Source of the DNA: CAXRDE01 sp964229355
GTDB lineage: Bacteria > Cyanobacteriota > Sericytochromatia > UBA7694
Length of the DNA stretch: 64,000 nt
Assembly (NCBI GenBank): GCA_964229355.1
Contig: CAXRDE010000025.1
Coordinates: 608,285 to 672,284 of the forward strand
Reading direction: 5' to 3'
Shown here: piece after piece, positions 17,081 to 26,151 of the stretch
Layout of the letters: the number at the start of each line of letters is the position of its first letter
Numbering within the stretch: position 1 is the first letter of the stretch
Translations under genes and position numbers: made by a program
Notes under the pieces: model-generated
Told to the model about the DNA's origin: nothing
Databases searched by the model: none
Seen by the model: only the letters and a program-made list of their open reading frames with translations

Positions 17081-20000
17081 CTAAAACCGCGGCTTGCGGC
17101 TCTTGCGAAAATTGCCGGGGGCAGGGGCTTCAGTGGCTGGAGGACGTCCTTTCTGCTCTAATACAGAGTCTACCACCTGATGATAGCTTTGGTTCTCCTG
17201 ATAATCAGGAGTCACCTCTAACCAACGTTTGCGTTCAGCGGGCTTTACCGATTCAGGGGGAACGGGCGTGAGGGGAACCTCCTGGGTGGCATGCCACTCA
17301 AAGGCAGGGCCTGAGCTCGGGGCTGGCAGTGGAAATTCACCCTGAAAGGTCTGCGTATAAACCTCTGGGGTATCTGGGGTATCTGGGGCAGGCGGAATGG
17401 GCGCCGCAGGGGCTTTGGGAGCCTGGTACAGGTTAAACTTACCTGGTGCCGCAGGTAAACGGCGGCGGCCTGGCACGGCGGGTAAATCAGGCGCCCCCGT
17501 GGGAGGTGGACCACCGGGGTTAAGGGCGGGTGAACGGGGTTCTGGCGTGGACGTGGGGGGACCAAAACGGAAAGCCGAAGGACTCTCCAGGGCAGGCGTG
17601 GTCCGCTCCTGGACCACCTCATCCCCATCATCTAAGGTGTCAGGATCATCCAGAGAAAGCAAGGAAAAGCCACCGGCCACTTCGTCTTCGGCTACAGGAT
17701 CCCAACTGGGACCGTCCAGACTAAAGGTCTCAAAGTCATGATCACGGGGTGTATCTGGACCTTCAAAGGCCGGCACGCCAAACTCACTCAGGGGCGGCGC
17801 CCAACTAAAGTCTTGTAGGCTCAGGGGGTTACCAATAAAGTCGTATTTGCCTTCCCCGACAAACAGGCAATAGTCAATGAGCAGCTCCCAGGCCCGTTCT
17901 AAACTGTGCTGAAACAACACAGGCAAAGGGCTATTCGGCTGCTCTTGAATCAGCGCAAACATTTGCAGGGCATGAGCGAGTTTAAACAGCTCGCGAAAAT
18001 CATAAACCACCTGCTTGTACTGTTGGTTTAGCAAGAGGCGCAGATGCGACGTATGCCCCAAATACCCCACAATATACCCGGCCATTTCACGATAGGTCAG
18101 CCCCAGGGGCTCTTCATCCTGGGGTAAGCGAAGGCCTTCAAAATAGGGGGTAAAGGCCTGTTTCACATAGTGAAATCCGGGATGGTGCTCCACGTGATAC
18201 GCCTGTTCAATTTTTTCTTGAAGGGCGGCAATAGCCCGCAAAAACGCCCCTTGTTTGGGCTCGGCATTAAAAAGAATTTTTAAGTTGAGTTGTACCGTAC
18301 TTTTGGACTCGTTGATGGCTTTAAGCACCAAACGGGCCTTGCCAAAGGCCAAAGCTGCAATTTCTTCTTCAAAGCTGTTTTCCCAGGGATATTGCTCTTT
18401 AATTTCTGCCTGTAAGGCATCTAAATGCTGTGCCTGGTACACCTTGTAAGGCACGGTTAAAGGGGGCAACGGACGCACAGCGTTACGGGTTAAAAATTGC
18501 AACGCACTTTTTACCTTACGCTGCACAAAACCTTTGCGGGAAGGTTTTTGGCCTCCGGGCTTTTCTTCGATTAACCACTTGGTCAGCGTATCCCGCCGCT
18601 TGTGGTAAAGCTCCGTCATTTGCTGCTGGTGGCGCTCATAAATTTTATTGAGATGGTTGATGCGAATATGCATATTGGGCCCACCCTGACGGGACAATTG
18701 CCCAATTTCCTGACCCAGTTGAGCCAGCGTTTGCGCCTCTGCATGGTACTGGGCCTGGGTGCGCTCTTCATAGAGACTTTGAATCGTGTTTAAAAGCCCT
18801 TCTTTGTCAAAGCTGGAGTCGGGTACGTAATAGAGCAACTGATGGGTGAGCTCCAGTGCCTCGGCCAGGGTGTTGCGCTGGACGGCACTAAAAAAGCGGG
18901 CTTTTTCATGGTAAAGATCAATGGCACTCAACAGGGTAGGCAAGAGCAAATCCCCGGGGTCACCAAAGGTCTCTGCCATCTGCTTTAAGAATTGCTGAAA
19001 GGTCTTTTTATGGGCTTGCTCATCTTCTTGTAAAGCAGCCAACGCCTCGCGAAAAGCAGGGTTAAAAAACAGGCTGTACAAGAAATGCGTCACAAAGGGG
19101 TGACCGCCAATATCCGAACTCTGTGCCCGCAATACCGCCATGAGCATCTCTTGCTGGGCCGCAAAAAACTCGGGCAGCTTAATGCGCAGGAAGTTAAAAA
19201 TATGTTGCGCGTCTTCTTCGCTAAAACTCCGGAAATACGTTTTTAAAATACGGCGCACATCTTCAAACTTATTATTGATCATGCGATCAAAAATCAGGTT
19301 TTGTTCCTTGCTTTGCAGGGTGCGTTTAAAGAGCTGGTCGGCCTTTTTTTGCGGCATTAAGTGTTCAATAATCGCCCGGTGCCGTTCAATAAACTCCGCA
19401 TTAATCAGGGGTTTGATCAACTGCAGGTTGTTGACCAAAAACCACCCCGTAAAACGGGTTTCAATTTCATTAAGCTCCTGACGCAGTTGCAGCAGGGTTT
19501 GGTCAATCCAAAATTGGCCAAAGGTTTCATCGGTGACCTGACGCCGCACCGTAATCAAACTGTAAATTTCAGGTTGAATCAACTGGCGTAAAAAGTCAGC
19601 CACCGCAGCGCGCACCTTGCGTTCATCCACCGGGGGGGGCACCGGACGCCCCCGCTCATCTTTGGGCCATAAAATATTATCTAAACGCTGATGGTAGAGG
19701 GTTTGGGTTAAAGAGGTATCCTCAGGTAACTGGCTGAGCATCGGATTTTCGTTATGCAGGTTTAAAATCTCATCCAATTGCTCTGCGTACTGCTGAGAAA
19801 GCTCATCAGGACTCATTTTGGGTCCTTCAATTTCAAAGCGCGTCGTTTGATTCAGCTGGGGCAAATGCTCAGACTTACGCTCCAGGGTGCGGCGTAATAA
19901 ATTACGGTAGGGGCTGTTTTCAGCCAGAGTATCCTGGGGTCGGGGTCGCTGAGCGACCTCCGTGTCGCCCTCAGGCCAAAGGATATCGTCGAGAATATCG

Positions 20001-20287
20001 CTATAGGTTTGGTTAATCGAGGTTTCAGGCGGTGGAGCAGGAGTGTGGGAGGAGTCCACTTCAACAGGTTCATTTTTAACCTGGGGATTCTCACGCATGG
20101 ACCGTTGTTTTTGTAAAATATTGTCAAAAATGCGGTTGGCCAGGTCTTCGTGGCTTTCAGCAGGGGGCTGAGTCTGAGTGGGGTCAGGGGCCTGATCCAG
20201 ATTGCGACGAAAGGTCTTGCCTGTCCGTTTCATCAAGGTTTGGCGTAAAATATCTTCGTATTTTTTTTCAGGCGGGTGGTTTTCCAC
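17081..20287 (-). CDS. 1068-aa protein of unknown function with repeated short motifs and a Pro-rich tail
   Basis: No family recognised; no signal peptide or membrane segment. The start is GTG at 20285-20287. The first 210 residues carry a recurring short motif of the form Y-x-x-hydrophobic-L-x-x-hydrophobic-L near residues 10, 50, 95, 127, 167 and 198 (YEDILRQTL, YSDILDDIL, YRNLLRRTL, YAEQLDEIL and similar). A further copy lies near 1035 (YHQVVDSVL). Residues about 215-830 are a long all-helical body. Residues about 850-1020 are acidic then Pro-rich and look disordered. The layout suggests a cytoplasmic scaffold or docking protein. The TPR/PDZ-like gene follows 45 bp downstream. Confidence 0.75.
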   Translation of the reverse strand: MENHPPEKKYEDILRQTLMKRTGKTFRRNLDQAPDPTQTQPPAESHEDLANRIFDNILQKQRSMRENPQVKNEPVEVDSSHTPAPPPETSINQTYSDILDDILWPEGDTEVAQRPRPQDTLAENSPYRNLLRRTLERKSEHLPQLNQTTRFEIEGPKMSPDELSQQYAEQLDEILNLHNENPMLSQLPEDTSLTQTLYHQRLDNILWPKDERGRPVPPPVDERKVRAAVADFLRQLIQPEIYSLITVRRQVTDETFGQFWIDQTLLQLRQELNEIETRFTGWFLVNNLQLIKPLINAEFIERHRAIIEHLMPQKKADQLFKRTLQSKEQNLIFDRMINNKFEDVRRILKTYFRSFSEEDAQHIFNFLRIKLPEFFAAQQEMLMAVLRAQSSDIGGHPFVTHFLYSLFFNPAFREALAALQEDEQAHKKTFQQFLKQMAETFGDPGDLLLPTLLSAIDLYHEKARFFSAVQRNTLAEALELTHQLLYYVPDSSFDKEGLLNTIQSLYEERTQAQYHAEAQTLAQLGQEIGQLSRQGGPNMHIRINHLNKIYERHQQQMTELYHKRRDTLTKWLIEEKPGGQKPSRKGFVQRKVKSALQFLTRNAVRPLPPLTVPYKVYQAQHLDALQAEIKEQYPWENSFEEEIAALAFGKARLVLKAINESKSTVQLNLKILFNAEPKQGAFLRAIAALQEKIEQAYHVEHHPGFHYVKQAFTPYFEGLRLPQDEEPLGLTYREMAGYIVGYLGHTSHLRLLLNQQYKQVVYDFRELFKLAHALQMFALIQEQPNSPLPVLFQHSLERAWELLIDYCLFVGEGKYDFIGNPLSLQDFSWAPPLSEFGVPAFEGPDTPRDHDFETFSLDGPSWDPVAEDEVAGGFSLLSLDDPDTLDDGDEVVQERTTPALESPSAFRFGPPTSTPEPRSPALNPGGPPPTGAPDLPAVPGRRRLPAAPGKFNLYQAPKAPAAPIPPAPDTPDTPEVYTQTFQGEFPLPAPSSGPAFEWHATQEVPLTPVPPESVKPAERKRWLEVTPDYQENQSYHQVVDSVLEQKGRPPATEAPAPGNFRKSRKPRF

Positions 20288-20343
20288 GGACTCTTGTGAC
20301 CCCTTTTCTCAGCGCTTGGACCCATTCGATGAGCCTTTTCATC

Positions 20344-21735
20344 TTAACATATCCTGTCCTCAGTATCTATGTGTGTGGAGGCATGCCAGAGCTGCTGTGC
20401 GTAGGCTTTAAAGTCCTGACGACCCGGCTTTAACTTGCTGCCCTGCAACGCGTTGGGCCAGTGATAAAACGCCCGAGGAATTTTAAAACGGGGTATATGT
20501 TGTGCCAAAAACGCCGTGAGCGCGGCGGTCAACTCGGGAGCTAAAGACGGTGTGTCTTCTTGCGGCGTCTCCACATGCACAAAAGCCACCGGGCGCTCAC
20601 CAAACTCAAGATCGGGCACCGGTACCACCATGGCCTGTTTCACCCCGGTATAGCGCAAGACATAAGCTTCGATTTCTTCAGGCTGAATATTTTCGCCCCC
20701 CGAAATAAACTGATTGTCTTTGCGTCCCACCACCCGCAATTGTTCCCCTTCCCAGCGTCCCAGATCGCCAGTCGACCACCAGCCTGACTGCAGGGGACGC
20801 CGCAACTGCCCCTTTTCACGATAGCCCTGAAAAAGGGTTTCACCTCGCACCTGTATTTCACCAGCATGCAAGCGCAGTTCGCGATAGGGTAACAGGGCAC
20901 CGCTGGCCACAGGCCCCTCTTCAACAGAGGTGTCTTGCCAAAAACCGGGGGGCGTGGTGGTAATTTGGGAACTCATTTCGGTGGAGCCATAAGACGTATG
21001 CACCGACAGGGCGACTGTCTGTGCCGCCCGCAAGAGGGACGGACTCACCGGCGCACCGCCCAATAAAATGGCTTTACACTGCTGGAGCACGGGTAAAACC
21101 TCAGGCACCTGCAATAAACGTTGCAACTGGGTCGGCACCAGCGAAAGGTGCGTGGGTTGAAACCTCAGAATCGCTTCAGCGAGGGACTGCCCTGGATCAG
21201 GCACCTGCAGTTGAGCACCCGCCAGCCAGCAGCGCACCACAATGGCCAGCCCCCCCACATGAAACAGGGGCAAAGACAGAAGCCAGGCGTCTTCAGCATT
21301 CAGCGGTAAAAAATGCTGCGAGCCAAGGGCACTGTACACATGGTTACCCCAGGAATGCTGTGCCAATTTTGGCGTGCCACTGCTGCCTGAGGTGCGGATG
21401 ACACTTACCGCCTGCCCCAGGGGGGTCAGATCCTCTTGCGCAGGGTAATCGGCCTCACGGGCTTTGAGCACGGGCAAAGTCAGCTGTGCTTCTTGCTGAC
21501 ACAGCGCAATATCTTCCTGTTGCAGCAGACGCGCCACGGTCAAGGCAGGCAGTTTGGGATCGAGCAGCAGGGTCAATGCCCCCTGATGCCAGGCCCGCAA
21601 AAGATGCAACACATAGGCCGCACGATTGGAAGCTTGAAAGGCCATCCGCTTCGGTAAAACGACCGGGGTCTGAAGCCAGGGCCAAATTTGCGCCGCCTCC
21701 CACTGCTGTTGAGGGGTGCGCAACACAAAGCTCAT
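20344..21735 (-). CDS. menE: AMP-forming acyl-CoA ligase, probably o-succinylbenzoate-CoA ligase
   Basis: 463 aa, the length of MenE. The AMP-binding P-loop RTSGSSGTPK is present near residue 113. LPLFHVGGLAIVVRC is close to the MenE wording, and the C-terminal hinge region GRKDNQFISGGENIQPEEIE is intact. A Lys near the end (QGSKLKPGR) fits the catalytic lysine. MenE activates o-succinylbenzoate with CoA for menaquinone synthesis. No other men gene is in the window, so a related acyl-CoA ligase remains possible. Its start overlaps the stop of the upstream nucleotidyltransferase-like gene by ATGA, indicating translational coupling. Confidence 0.72.
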   Translation of the reverse strand: MSFVLRTPQQQWEAAQIWPWLQTPVVLPKRMAFQASNRAAYVLHLLRAWHQGALTLLLDPKLPALTVARLLQQEDIALCQQEAQLTLPVLKAREADYPAQEDLTPLGQAVSVIRTSGSSGTPKLAQHSWGNHVYSALGSQHFLPLNAEDAWLLSLPLFHVGGLAIVVRCWLAGAQLQVPDPGQSLAEAILRFQPTHLSLVPTQLQRLLQVPEVLPVLQQCKAILLGGAPVSPSLLRAAQTVALSVHTSYGSTEMSSQITTTPPGFWQDTSVEEGPVASGALLPYRELRLHAGEIQVRGETLFQGYREKGQLRRPLQSGWWSTGDLGRWEGEQLRVVGRKDNQFISGGENIQPEEIEAYVLRYTGVKQAMVVPVPDLEFGERPVAFVHVETPQEDTPSLAPELTAALTAFLAQHIPRFKIPRAFYHWPNALQGSKLKPGRQDFKAYAQQLWHASTHIDTEDRIC

Positions 21736-23198
21736 GATTCCCTGGCAGATGCGGGCTCAGCAAAACGTGGGAAATGACGGGCCAGCACCTGACGGCGCAT
21801 GTCCAGGGTAAAGAGGCTACAAAAGTGCAGTTCCTCCATCCAATGGGTCAAGCTTTCGGTGTTGAGCTCTGGGCTGTGAGAAAAGACACCCGGCGCATAA
21901 ATGGGTAAGCGGCGAATATAGGTCAATTGTTCTTGTTCCGCGGGCAAAAGACGGGTTCCCACCAGCAACAGGCGCTGCTCGAGCACCGCCTGTAAAAAGG
22001 GCACCCACTGCAAGCCCCAGCGAAAAAACAGCCGATGCAAAGGTGTAGGTTTTTCGGGCATTTCATAGACCGGCAAGGTTAAAATTTCGCCCATGGCATT
22101 GATGTAGAATTTTTTGAGCTGAAAAGGCACGTGCCATTGCAAAAGTTGAAACAAAGGCTTTCGCCAGCGCATCAGCACCTTTAAGTCCTCTGTCTCTTGC
22201 CCATATAAAGCCTCCCGCTGCTCAGGATCCTCTAAACACTGCTTCAGCTGGTATTGCAAAGGCAAAGGCTTTTGCTCACCGGTCATGGGGTTCAGGGACT
22301 GTCCCTCCCAAATCAGGGTGTTTTTTAATTGTGCATTCCCCAGATACACAGGGCCATAGACCAGACACTGCTTCAGCTGGGTTTGCCCTTCCAGGCGCAC
22401 CTGATTGCCCAAAATCACATGTTCTAAGTCCGCTTCAGCACTGATGCGACAGCTATTGCCCGTGAGTAAGGGTCCTTTTAAATGGGGGCGTGCGGTAATG
22501 TCATTGTTGAGTCCTTCAAAAATGCCCGGGGCCACCTCAAAACCCTTCAGGTTAAAGTGGCTGTGCTGGTGCAACACCTTGAGAGACAATTGCATAAATT
22601 CCAGCAAATTGCGGGGACGCGCCATGGCAAAGTGCAGGTCTGGATGTTGCTCCCGCTGCACGTGGGTCCACTGCTGAAAACGGGTGTTTTCATCCATGGG
22701 CCCCACCAGGTTCTTCAGGGTCTGTCGTGGAAACATCAACGCCGTTTCTTCAAAACCAAAATGCCCGGTTTCCACATTGTAAATCAGGGTGTCTTCTTGC
22801 TTCAGGCGTACAGGCGCAATGCCCTTGCGATCGTACATGGGAAACATCATGCCGTCCACAAACAAGAGATCATCTTGTAAAAAATGCTGAAAGCGCAAGA
22901 GCAGATCCGTAAGCACTTCACTCTCGTCACCTGGAACCACGGTAAGCTGCAGGCCCCACTCGTCCTGACGATTGGTGTAGGGGGCCAGATTTAAGGCATC
23001 GTACTCGACCACCAGCGCTTCTTTAATATTGAGCCAGACACACAGGTCCAGCCAGTACTCAAACAAGGGCTTATTGCACACCGGCAACAGATAGGGGCTT
23101 TCTTCCCAGAGGGGAGAAAACTGGGGGTTGAGGGTTCGACAATTAAAAAGGGCTTTCACATTCTTACTTTCATCATAAGGGCTGTATACTGTGGTCAT
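21732..23198 (-). CDS. Degenerate sugar-nucleotidyltransferase-like protein with a left-handed beta-helix region
   Basis: 488 aa. The layout resembles GlmU-type or NDP-sugar pyrophosphorylases: a Rossmann-like front (YLLPVCNKPLFEYWLDLC resembles the usual PxxNKPxxEY), then a hexapeptide-like region (ISAEADLEHVILGNQVRLEG, LVYGPVYLGNAQL). The nucleotide-binding loop GxGTRL is missing; the matching place reads FNCRTLNPQFSPLW, so catalysis is doubtful. The C-terminal 170 residues are unassigned. Its ATG (23196-23198) is 1 bp from the ATG of the divergent methyltransferase gene. The downstream acyl-CoA ligase is translationally coupled. Confidence 0.7.
   Translation of the reverse strand: MTTVYSPYDESKNVKALFNCRTLNPQFSPLWEESPYLLPVCNKPLFEYWLDLCVWLNIKEALVVEYDALNLAPYTNRQDEWGLQLTVVPGDESEVLTDLLLRFQHFLQDDLLFVDGMMFPMYDRKGIAPVRLKQEDTLIYNVETGHFGFEETALMFPRQTLKNLVGPMDENTRFQQWTHVQREQHPDLHFAMARPRNLLEFMQLSLKVLHQHSHFNLKGFEVAPGIFEGLNNDITARPHLKGPLLTGNSCRISAEADLEHVILGNQVRLEGQTQLKQCLVYGPVYLGNAQLKNTLIWEGQSLNPMTGEQKPLPLQYQLKQCLEDPEQREALYGQETEDLKVLMRWRKPLFQLLQWHVPFQLKKFYINAMGEILTLPVYEMPEKPTPLHRLFFRWGLQWVPFLQAVLEQRLLLVGTRLLPAEQEQLTYIRRLPIYAPGVFSHSPELNTESLTHWMEELHFCSLFTLDMRRQVLARHFPRFAEPASARES
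23185..23190 (+). promoter_or_regulatory. -10 box for the TrmH-family gene, inside the divergent gene
   Basis: TATACT ends 9 bp before ATG 23200, so the expected transcript starts about 3 nt upstream of the start codon. The box lies within the first codons of the minus-strand gene. No Shine-Dalgarno is present, consistent with a near-leaderless message. Confidence 0.4.
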
Positions 23199-23199
23199 T

Positions 23200-23688
23200 A
23201 TGACACAGAAACCCTCTCAATCACTGATACTTATTGCCCACAATATTCGTTCGCTGCACAATGTAGGCAGCTTATTTCGCACTGCCGATGGCGCAGGCGT
23301 TGAAAAACTTTACCTGACCGGTTTTAGCGGACACCCTCCCCGCAAAGAAATCTCCAAAACAGCCCTTGGCGCTGAAGACATGGTGGACTGGGAGCACCAA
23401 TGGGAAATCGAAACCGTTATCGAAAAGGTCCTGAACGACGGTTATCATTTGGCCGCCGTGGAAAAACACGACAGCAGTATTCCCTATTACGACGCCGAAT
23501 CCCCCGATAAACTGGCCTTGATCCTGGGCAATGAAGTATGGGGTCTGGAGCCCGAGGTGTTAGAACAGTGCGCCCAGCACTTGCATATTCCCATGTGGGG
23601 AGAAAAGGTCTCGTTGAACGTGGCCGTCTGCGGGGGCGTCATTTTGTACGGTATGCGCGAAGTGTACCGTCAGCGCCATGGCGGCTAA
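23200..23688 (+). CDS. TrmH/SpoU family RNA 2'-O-methyltransferase
   Basis: 162 aa from ATG 23200 (a GTG at 23191 would add three residues). All three SpoU motifs are visible: NVGSLFRTADGAG (motif 1, with the catalytic Arg), LILGNEVWGL (motif 2) and SLNVAVCGGVILYGM (motif 3). These build the knotted SAM pocket. The family methylates ribose 2'-OH in tRNA or rRNA; the short length without an N-terminal RNA-binding extension resembles TrmL or TrmH forms, but the target nucleotide cannot be assigned. The start codon is separated from the divergent ATG by a single base. Its end overlaps the next gene by 11 bp. Confidence 0.9.
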   Translation: MTQKPSQSLILIAHNIRSLHNVGSLFRTADGAGVEKLYLTGFSGHPPRKEISKTALGAEDMVDWEHQWEIETVIEKVLNDGYHLAAVEKHDSSIPYYDAESPDKLALILGNEVWGLEPEVLEQCAQHLHIPMWGEKVSLNVAVCGGVILYGMREVYRQRHGG

Positions 23689-24031
23689 ACTGCCTGAAAT
23701 CCCCGATGTACCCCAATGGCCCAAGAGTCTGTTGATTAAACGTGCCTGCCAATGGCATAACCGCTGGCAAAAAACCAAAGCAGCCCGCCTGGAGGATCTC
23801 TTTGCAGAGATAGAGTACATCTCCCCTGATGCGCCTCCACGAAGCCTTGACCGGGTGGTGGTGAACTATCTGCGACACCATTGCGAGCAGAAGAGTCCAG
23901 CTATTGCTTCGCTGCAAGGCGACGCCAGCCAGTTTACCCGCTATCAAGAGGTGCGAGACCACATTTTAAAGGGCATTGCCGCCCGTTACCCCTGGCTGGC
24001 CGCCGAATGTGAGCGCCAAAATTTTTTATAA
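23678..24031 (+). CDS. Small basic protein of unknown function, possibly DUF2293-like
   Basis: 117 aa. The C-terminal half (VVVNYLRHHCEQKSPAI ... QEVRDHILKGIAARYPWL) loosely recalls DUF2293 proteins, which have a conserved RH-x-x-T/S helix followed by a short helical end; the match is weak. The first half is rich in Trp, Lys and Arg. It overlaps the methyltransferase gene by 11 bp, so the two are almost surely co-expressed and it may assist RNA modification. It converges with the M14 peptidase gene with a 6-bp overlap. Confidence 0.6.
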   Translation: MAAKLPEIPDVPQWPKSLLIKRACQWHNRWQKTKAARLEDLFAEIEYISPDAPPRSLDRVVVNYLRHHCEQKSPAIASLQGDASQFTRYQEVRDHILKGIAARYPWLAAECERQNFL

Positions 24032-25087
24032 GGTCTGAAGGGACGAAACGGTATCTAGCTGATCCGCCAATAAACGCAGCAACGCATCTCCATATCCCGC
24101 CGCATACACCTGCTGAAAGCGCTTTAAGGCATTTGGGTCGCTCACATCAATGGGCAAAGAGATTTCCAGACCCAGAGCCGGAATACCCTGAGCTCCCCAA
24201 CACCAGTCAATGGAACTGCCCGGCGACTGCATCGAAGGAGGCAATTGTGCCAGCGCTTGCTGCAGATACTGAGCCGGCACGTGTTTAAGCATGGCCTGTT
24301 TTAAATACGGCAACACCTCAGGGGTCTGCAGAGCCATGACGGGATCTCGGGTATCGCCAGGCACATACAGTTGCTGCGCTGTGCGTTCTGCCAGGGCTTT
24401 AAAAGCAGAAGCCTGCACTGCGGGCAAGGTATTTTCAGCATCTTTGGTAAAGGGATACAAAACCATGCCCTGAGAAAAACCGGCCACGCCGGTGTGGTAG
24501 TCAACCACCAAATCAGGGGACTGCGCTGCGATCCACCGAGACAGGGCCTGGGTTTCGGGCTCTGAAAAGGGTGCGTCACCCCGATAGTTGACACCCTGCG
24601 AGGCATAGAGACGCTGACGCAGCGCCGGGTGTACCGCTTCAAACCACCCATAGGCCCAATTGGCGTTCAAATTGACGGCGGCAGCATTTTTGCGGGTATT
24701 GTGCTGCCGCCCGTCGGGGTTGAGCAGGGGAACCACGTGCCAACGGGTCTGTGGCCAACGCTGCTGCCAGGCGGGCTCCTGGATACCCGACAAAACCCTT
24801 TCAATCAAAGACAAGCAGGCCTGTACACCGTCGGGTTCATCGCCGTGCTGGCCACAGACCCACAATACCTCATGGGGGGCTTTTTCCGCACCGATTGAGA
24901 GCAAATGAATGGGGCGTCCCTGATGGGAGTAGCCCAACACCGAGGACTGTACTTCAGGATGGGCTTTCCACTGAAGAATTTTCTGATCTACTGACTCAGG
25001 AGTGGGCCACTGGGTTAAAACCGCAGCAAAACCACCGGGGATCCAGCACAGGTAAATATAAAGTCCGACAAGAATCAAGCGGTGCAT
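24026..25087 (-). CDS. Secreted M14-family zinc carboxypeptidase
   Basis: 353 aa with a signal peptide (about residues 1-21). Zinc ligands H81 and E84 are in GQHGDEPDG, the third is H198 in DYHTG, and the catalytic Glu is E308 in LGLEISLP. NPDGRQHNTRKNA matches the substrate-binding Asn/Arg region (NxDGxxxxxR). Periplasmic members such as MpaA trim peptidoglycan peptides, so a role in murein peptide processing is plausible. It lies 29 bp downstream of the receiver-PAS-DHp gene and could be the last gene of that operon. Confidence 0.88.
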   Translation of the reverse strand: MHRLILVGLYIYLCWIPGGFAAVLTQWPTPESVDQKILQWKAHPEVQSSVLGYSHQGRPIHLLSIGAEKAPHEVLWVCGQHGDEPDGVQACLSLIERVLSGIQEPAWQQRWPQTRWHVVPLLNPDGRQHNTRKNAAAVNLNANWAYGWFEAVHPALRQRLYASQGVNYRGDAPFSEPETQALSRWIAAQSPDLVVDYHTGVAGFSQGMVLYPFTKDAENTLPAVQASAFKALAERTAQQLYVPGDTRDPVMALQTPEVLPYLKQAMLKHVPAQYLQQALAQLPPSMQSPGSSIDWCWGAQGIPALGLEISLPIDVSDPNALKRFQQVYAAGYGDALLRLLADQLDTVSSLQTL

Positions 25088-25116
25088 AAAGGGTCTTTCT
25101 TTTGAGAAGGGTGCTT

Positions 25117-26148
25117 TTAATTATAGACGTTAGGAGCGTTCAAACGCGAGAGACGCACCCGTGCACTTTCGGTTTTTTTGACCAATTGGCACAGTTCTTG
25201 ATCCAGCTCTTCGGCCGCCAATTGAATAGCCGACAGGAGCTTGTCTTTTTCTTGAACCTTAAAAAAGTCTTCGCCGGACAGTTGCAACAACTGCACAATG
25301 CCCTGTAAACGGGCCAAAGGAGCGCGAAAACCATGGGACTGACGCCAAACAATTTCTTGAAGCTTTTGGTTTTGGGTCTCCATATGGCGGAGGTGGGCGC
25401 GCTGCGCGGTGATGTCGTTGACCAGCATTAAACAGAGCCATTTGCCCTGGCGGTGAATAAAGCAGCTTTTCAGCTCTACCTCAATCACCTCGCCTGCCTG
25501 GGTCTGATGGCAAGACAAACCGTCTAAGTTAAAAGCGCTGTCATGGGTGGGCAACAACTCCAAAGGCGCCGCTTTATAACAGAGATCACTCAAATGCATG
25601 GTCAAGAACGCTTCCTGGCTATAGCCATAATGCGATACCGCAGCAGCGTTCACCTCTAAAAAGCGCTGGGTTTGTGGGTCAATACACCACGCGGGCTGCG
25701 GACTCAACTGAAAAAGATCGCTGTACCTCTTTTCTGAATCCTGCAATTCGAGCAGGTGTTTTTTTCGTTCAATGCTATAGCGCAAACTCTTGTACAGAGC
25801 GCTTTCTTCCAGTTCATCTTTGAGCAGATAATCGCTCACGCCCAGGCCCATCGAATGAATGGCAAAGCTTAAGTCGTTGTAGCCCGTAAGCACAATCACG
25901 GGCACATTTCCCGCCAGTAACAGCACCTTTTCGATTAAGTCTTGCCCTGCACCGTCTGGCAGGGTTAAATCCAATAGAATCACATCAAAGTCTGCCTGTT
26001 GGACCTGGTTCCTGGCCTCTCGAAAAGAGCTCGCACAGGTTACCTCCACAAAAGCAAAGCGGGCTTTCAAATACTCCTCAATGAGCACCCGGTCGCCCGG
26101 ATTGTCTTCAATGAGGAGAATGCGGTAATGCCCCTGGTCGCGATGCAT
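25117..26148 (-). CDS. Receiver-PAS protein ending in a DHp helix pair without an ATPase domain
   Basis: 343 aa. The receiver has phosphoacceptor D60 (ILLDLTLPDG), and the Lys of the acid pocket lies in YLLKDEL. A PAS domain follows (about 138-250). The end is a dimerisation/phosphotransfer helix pair with a candidate H272 (RQSHGFRAPLARLQGI), a wording used by some PAS kinases. The chain stops right after the second helix; there is no HATPase domain. It may act as a phosphotransfer hub like a Spo0B or HPt protein, or as an inactive adaptor. It begins 3 bp after the stop of the Rcp1-like regulator. Confidence 0.85.
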   Translation of the reverse strand: MHRDQGHYRILLIEDNPGDRVLIEEYLKARFAFVEVTCASSFREARNQVQQADFDVILLDLTLPDGAGQDLIEKVLLLAGNVPVIVLTGYNDLSFAIHSMGLGVSDYLLKDELEESALYKSLRYSIERKKHLLELQDSEKRYSDLFQLSPQPAWCIDPQTQRFLEVNAAAVSHYGYSQEAFLTMHLSDLCYKAAPLELLPTHDSAFNLDGLSCHQTQAGEVIEVELKSCFIHRQGKWLCLMLVNDITAQRAHLRHMETQNQKLQEIVWRQSHGFRAPLARLQGIVQLLQLSGEDFFKVQEKDKLLSAIQLAAEELDQELCQLVKKTESARVRLSRLNAPNVYN

Positions 26149-26151
26149 AAC

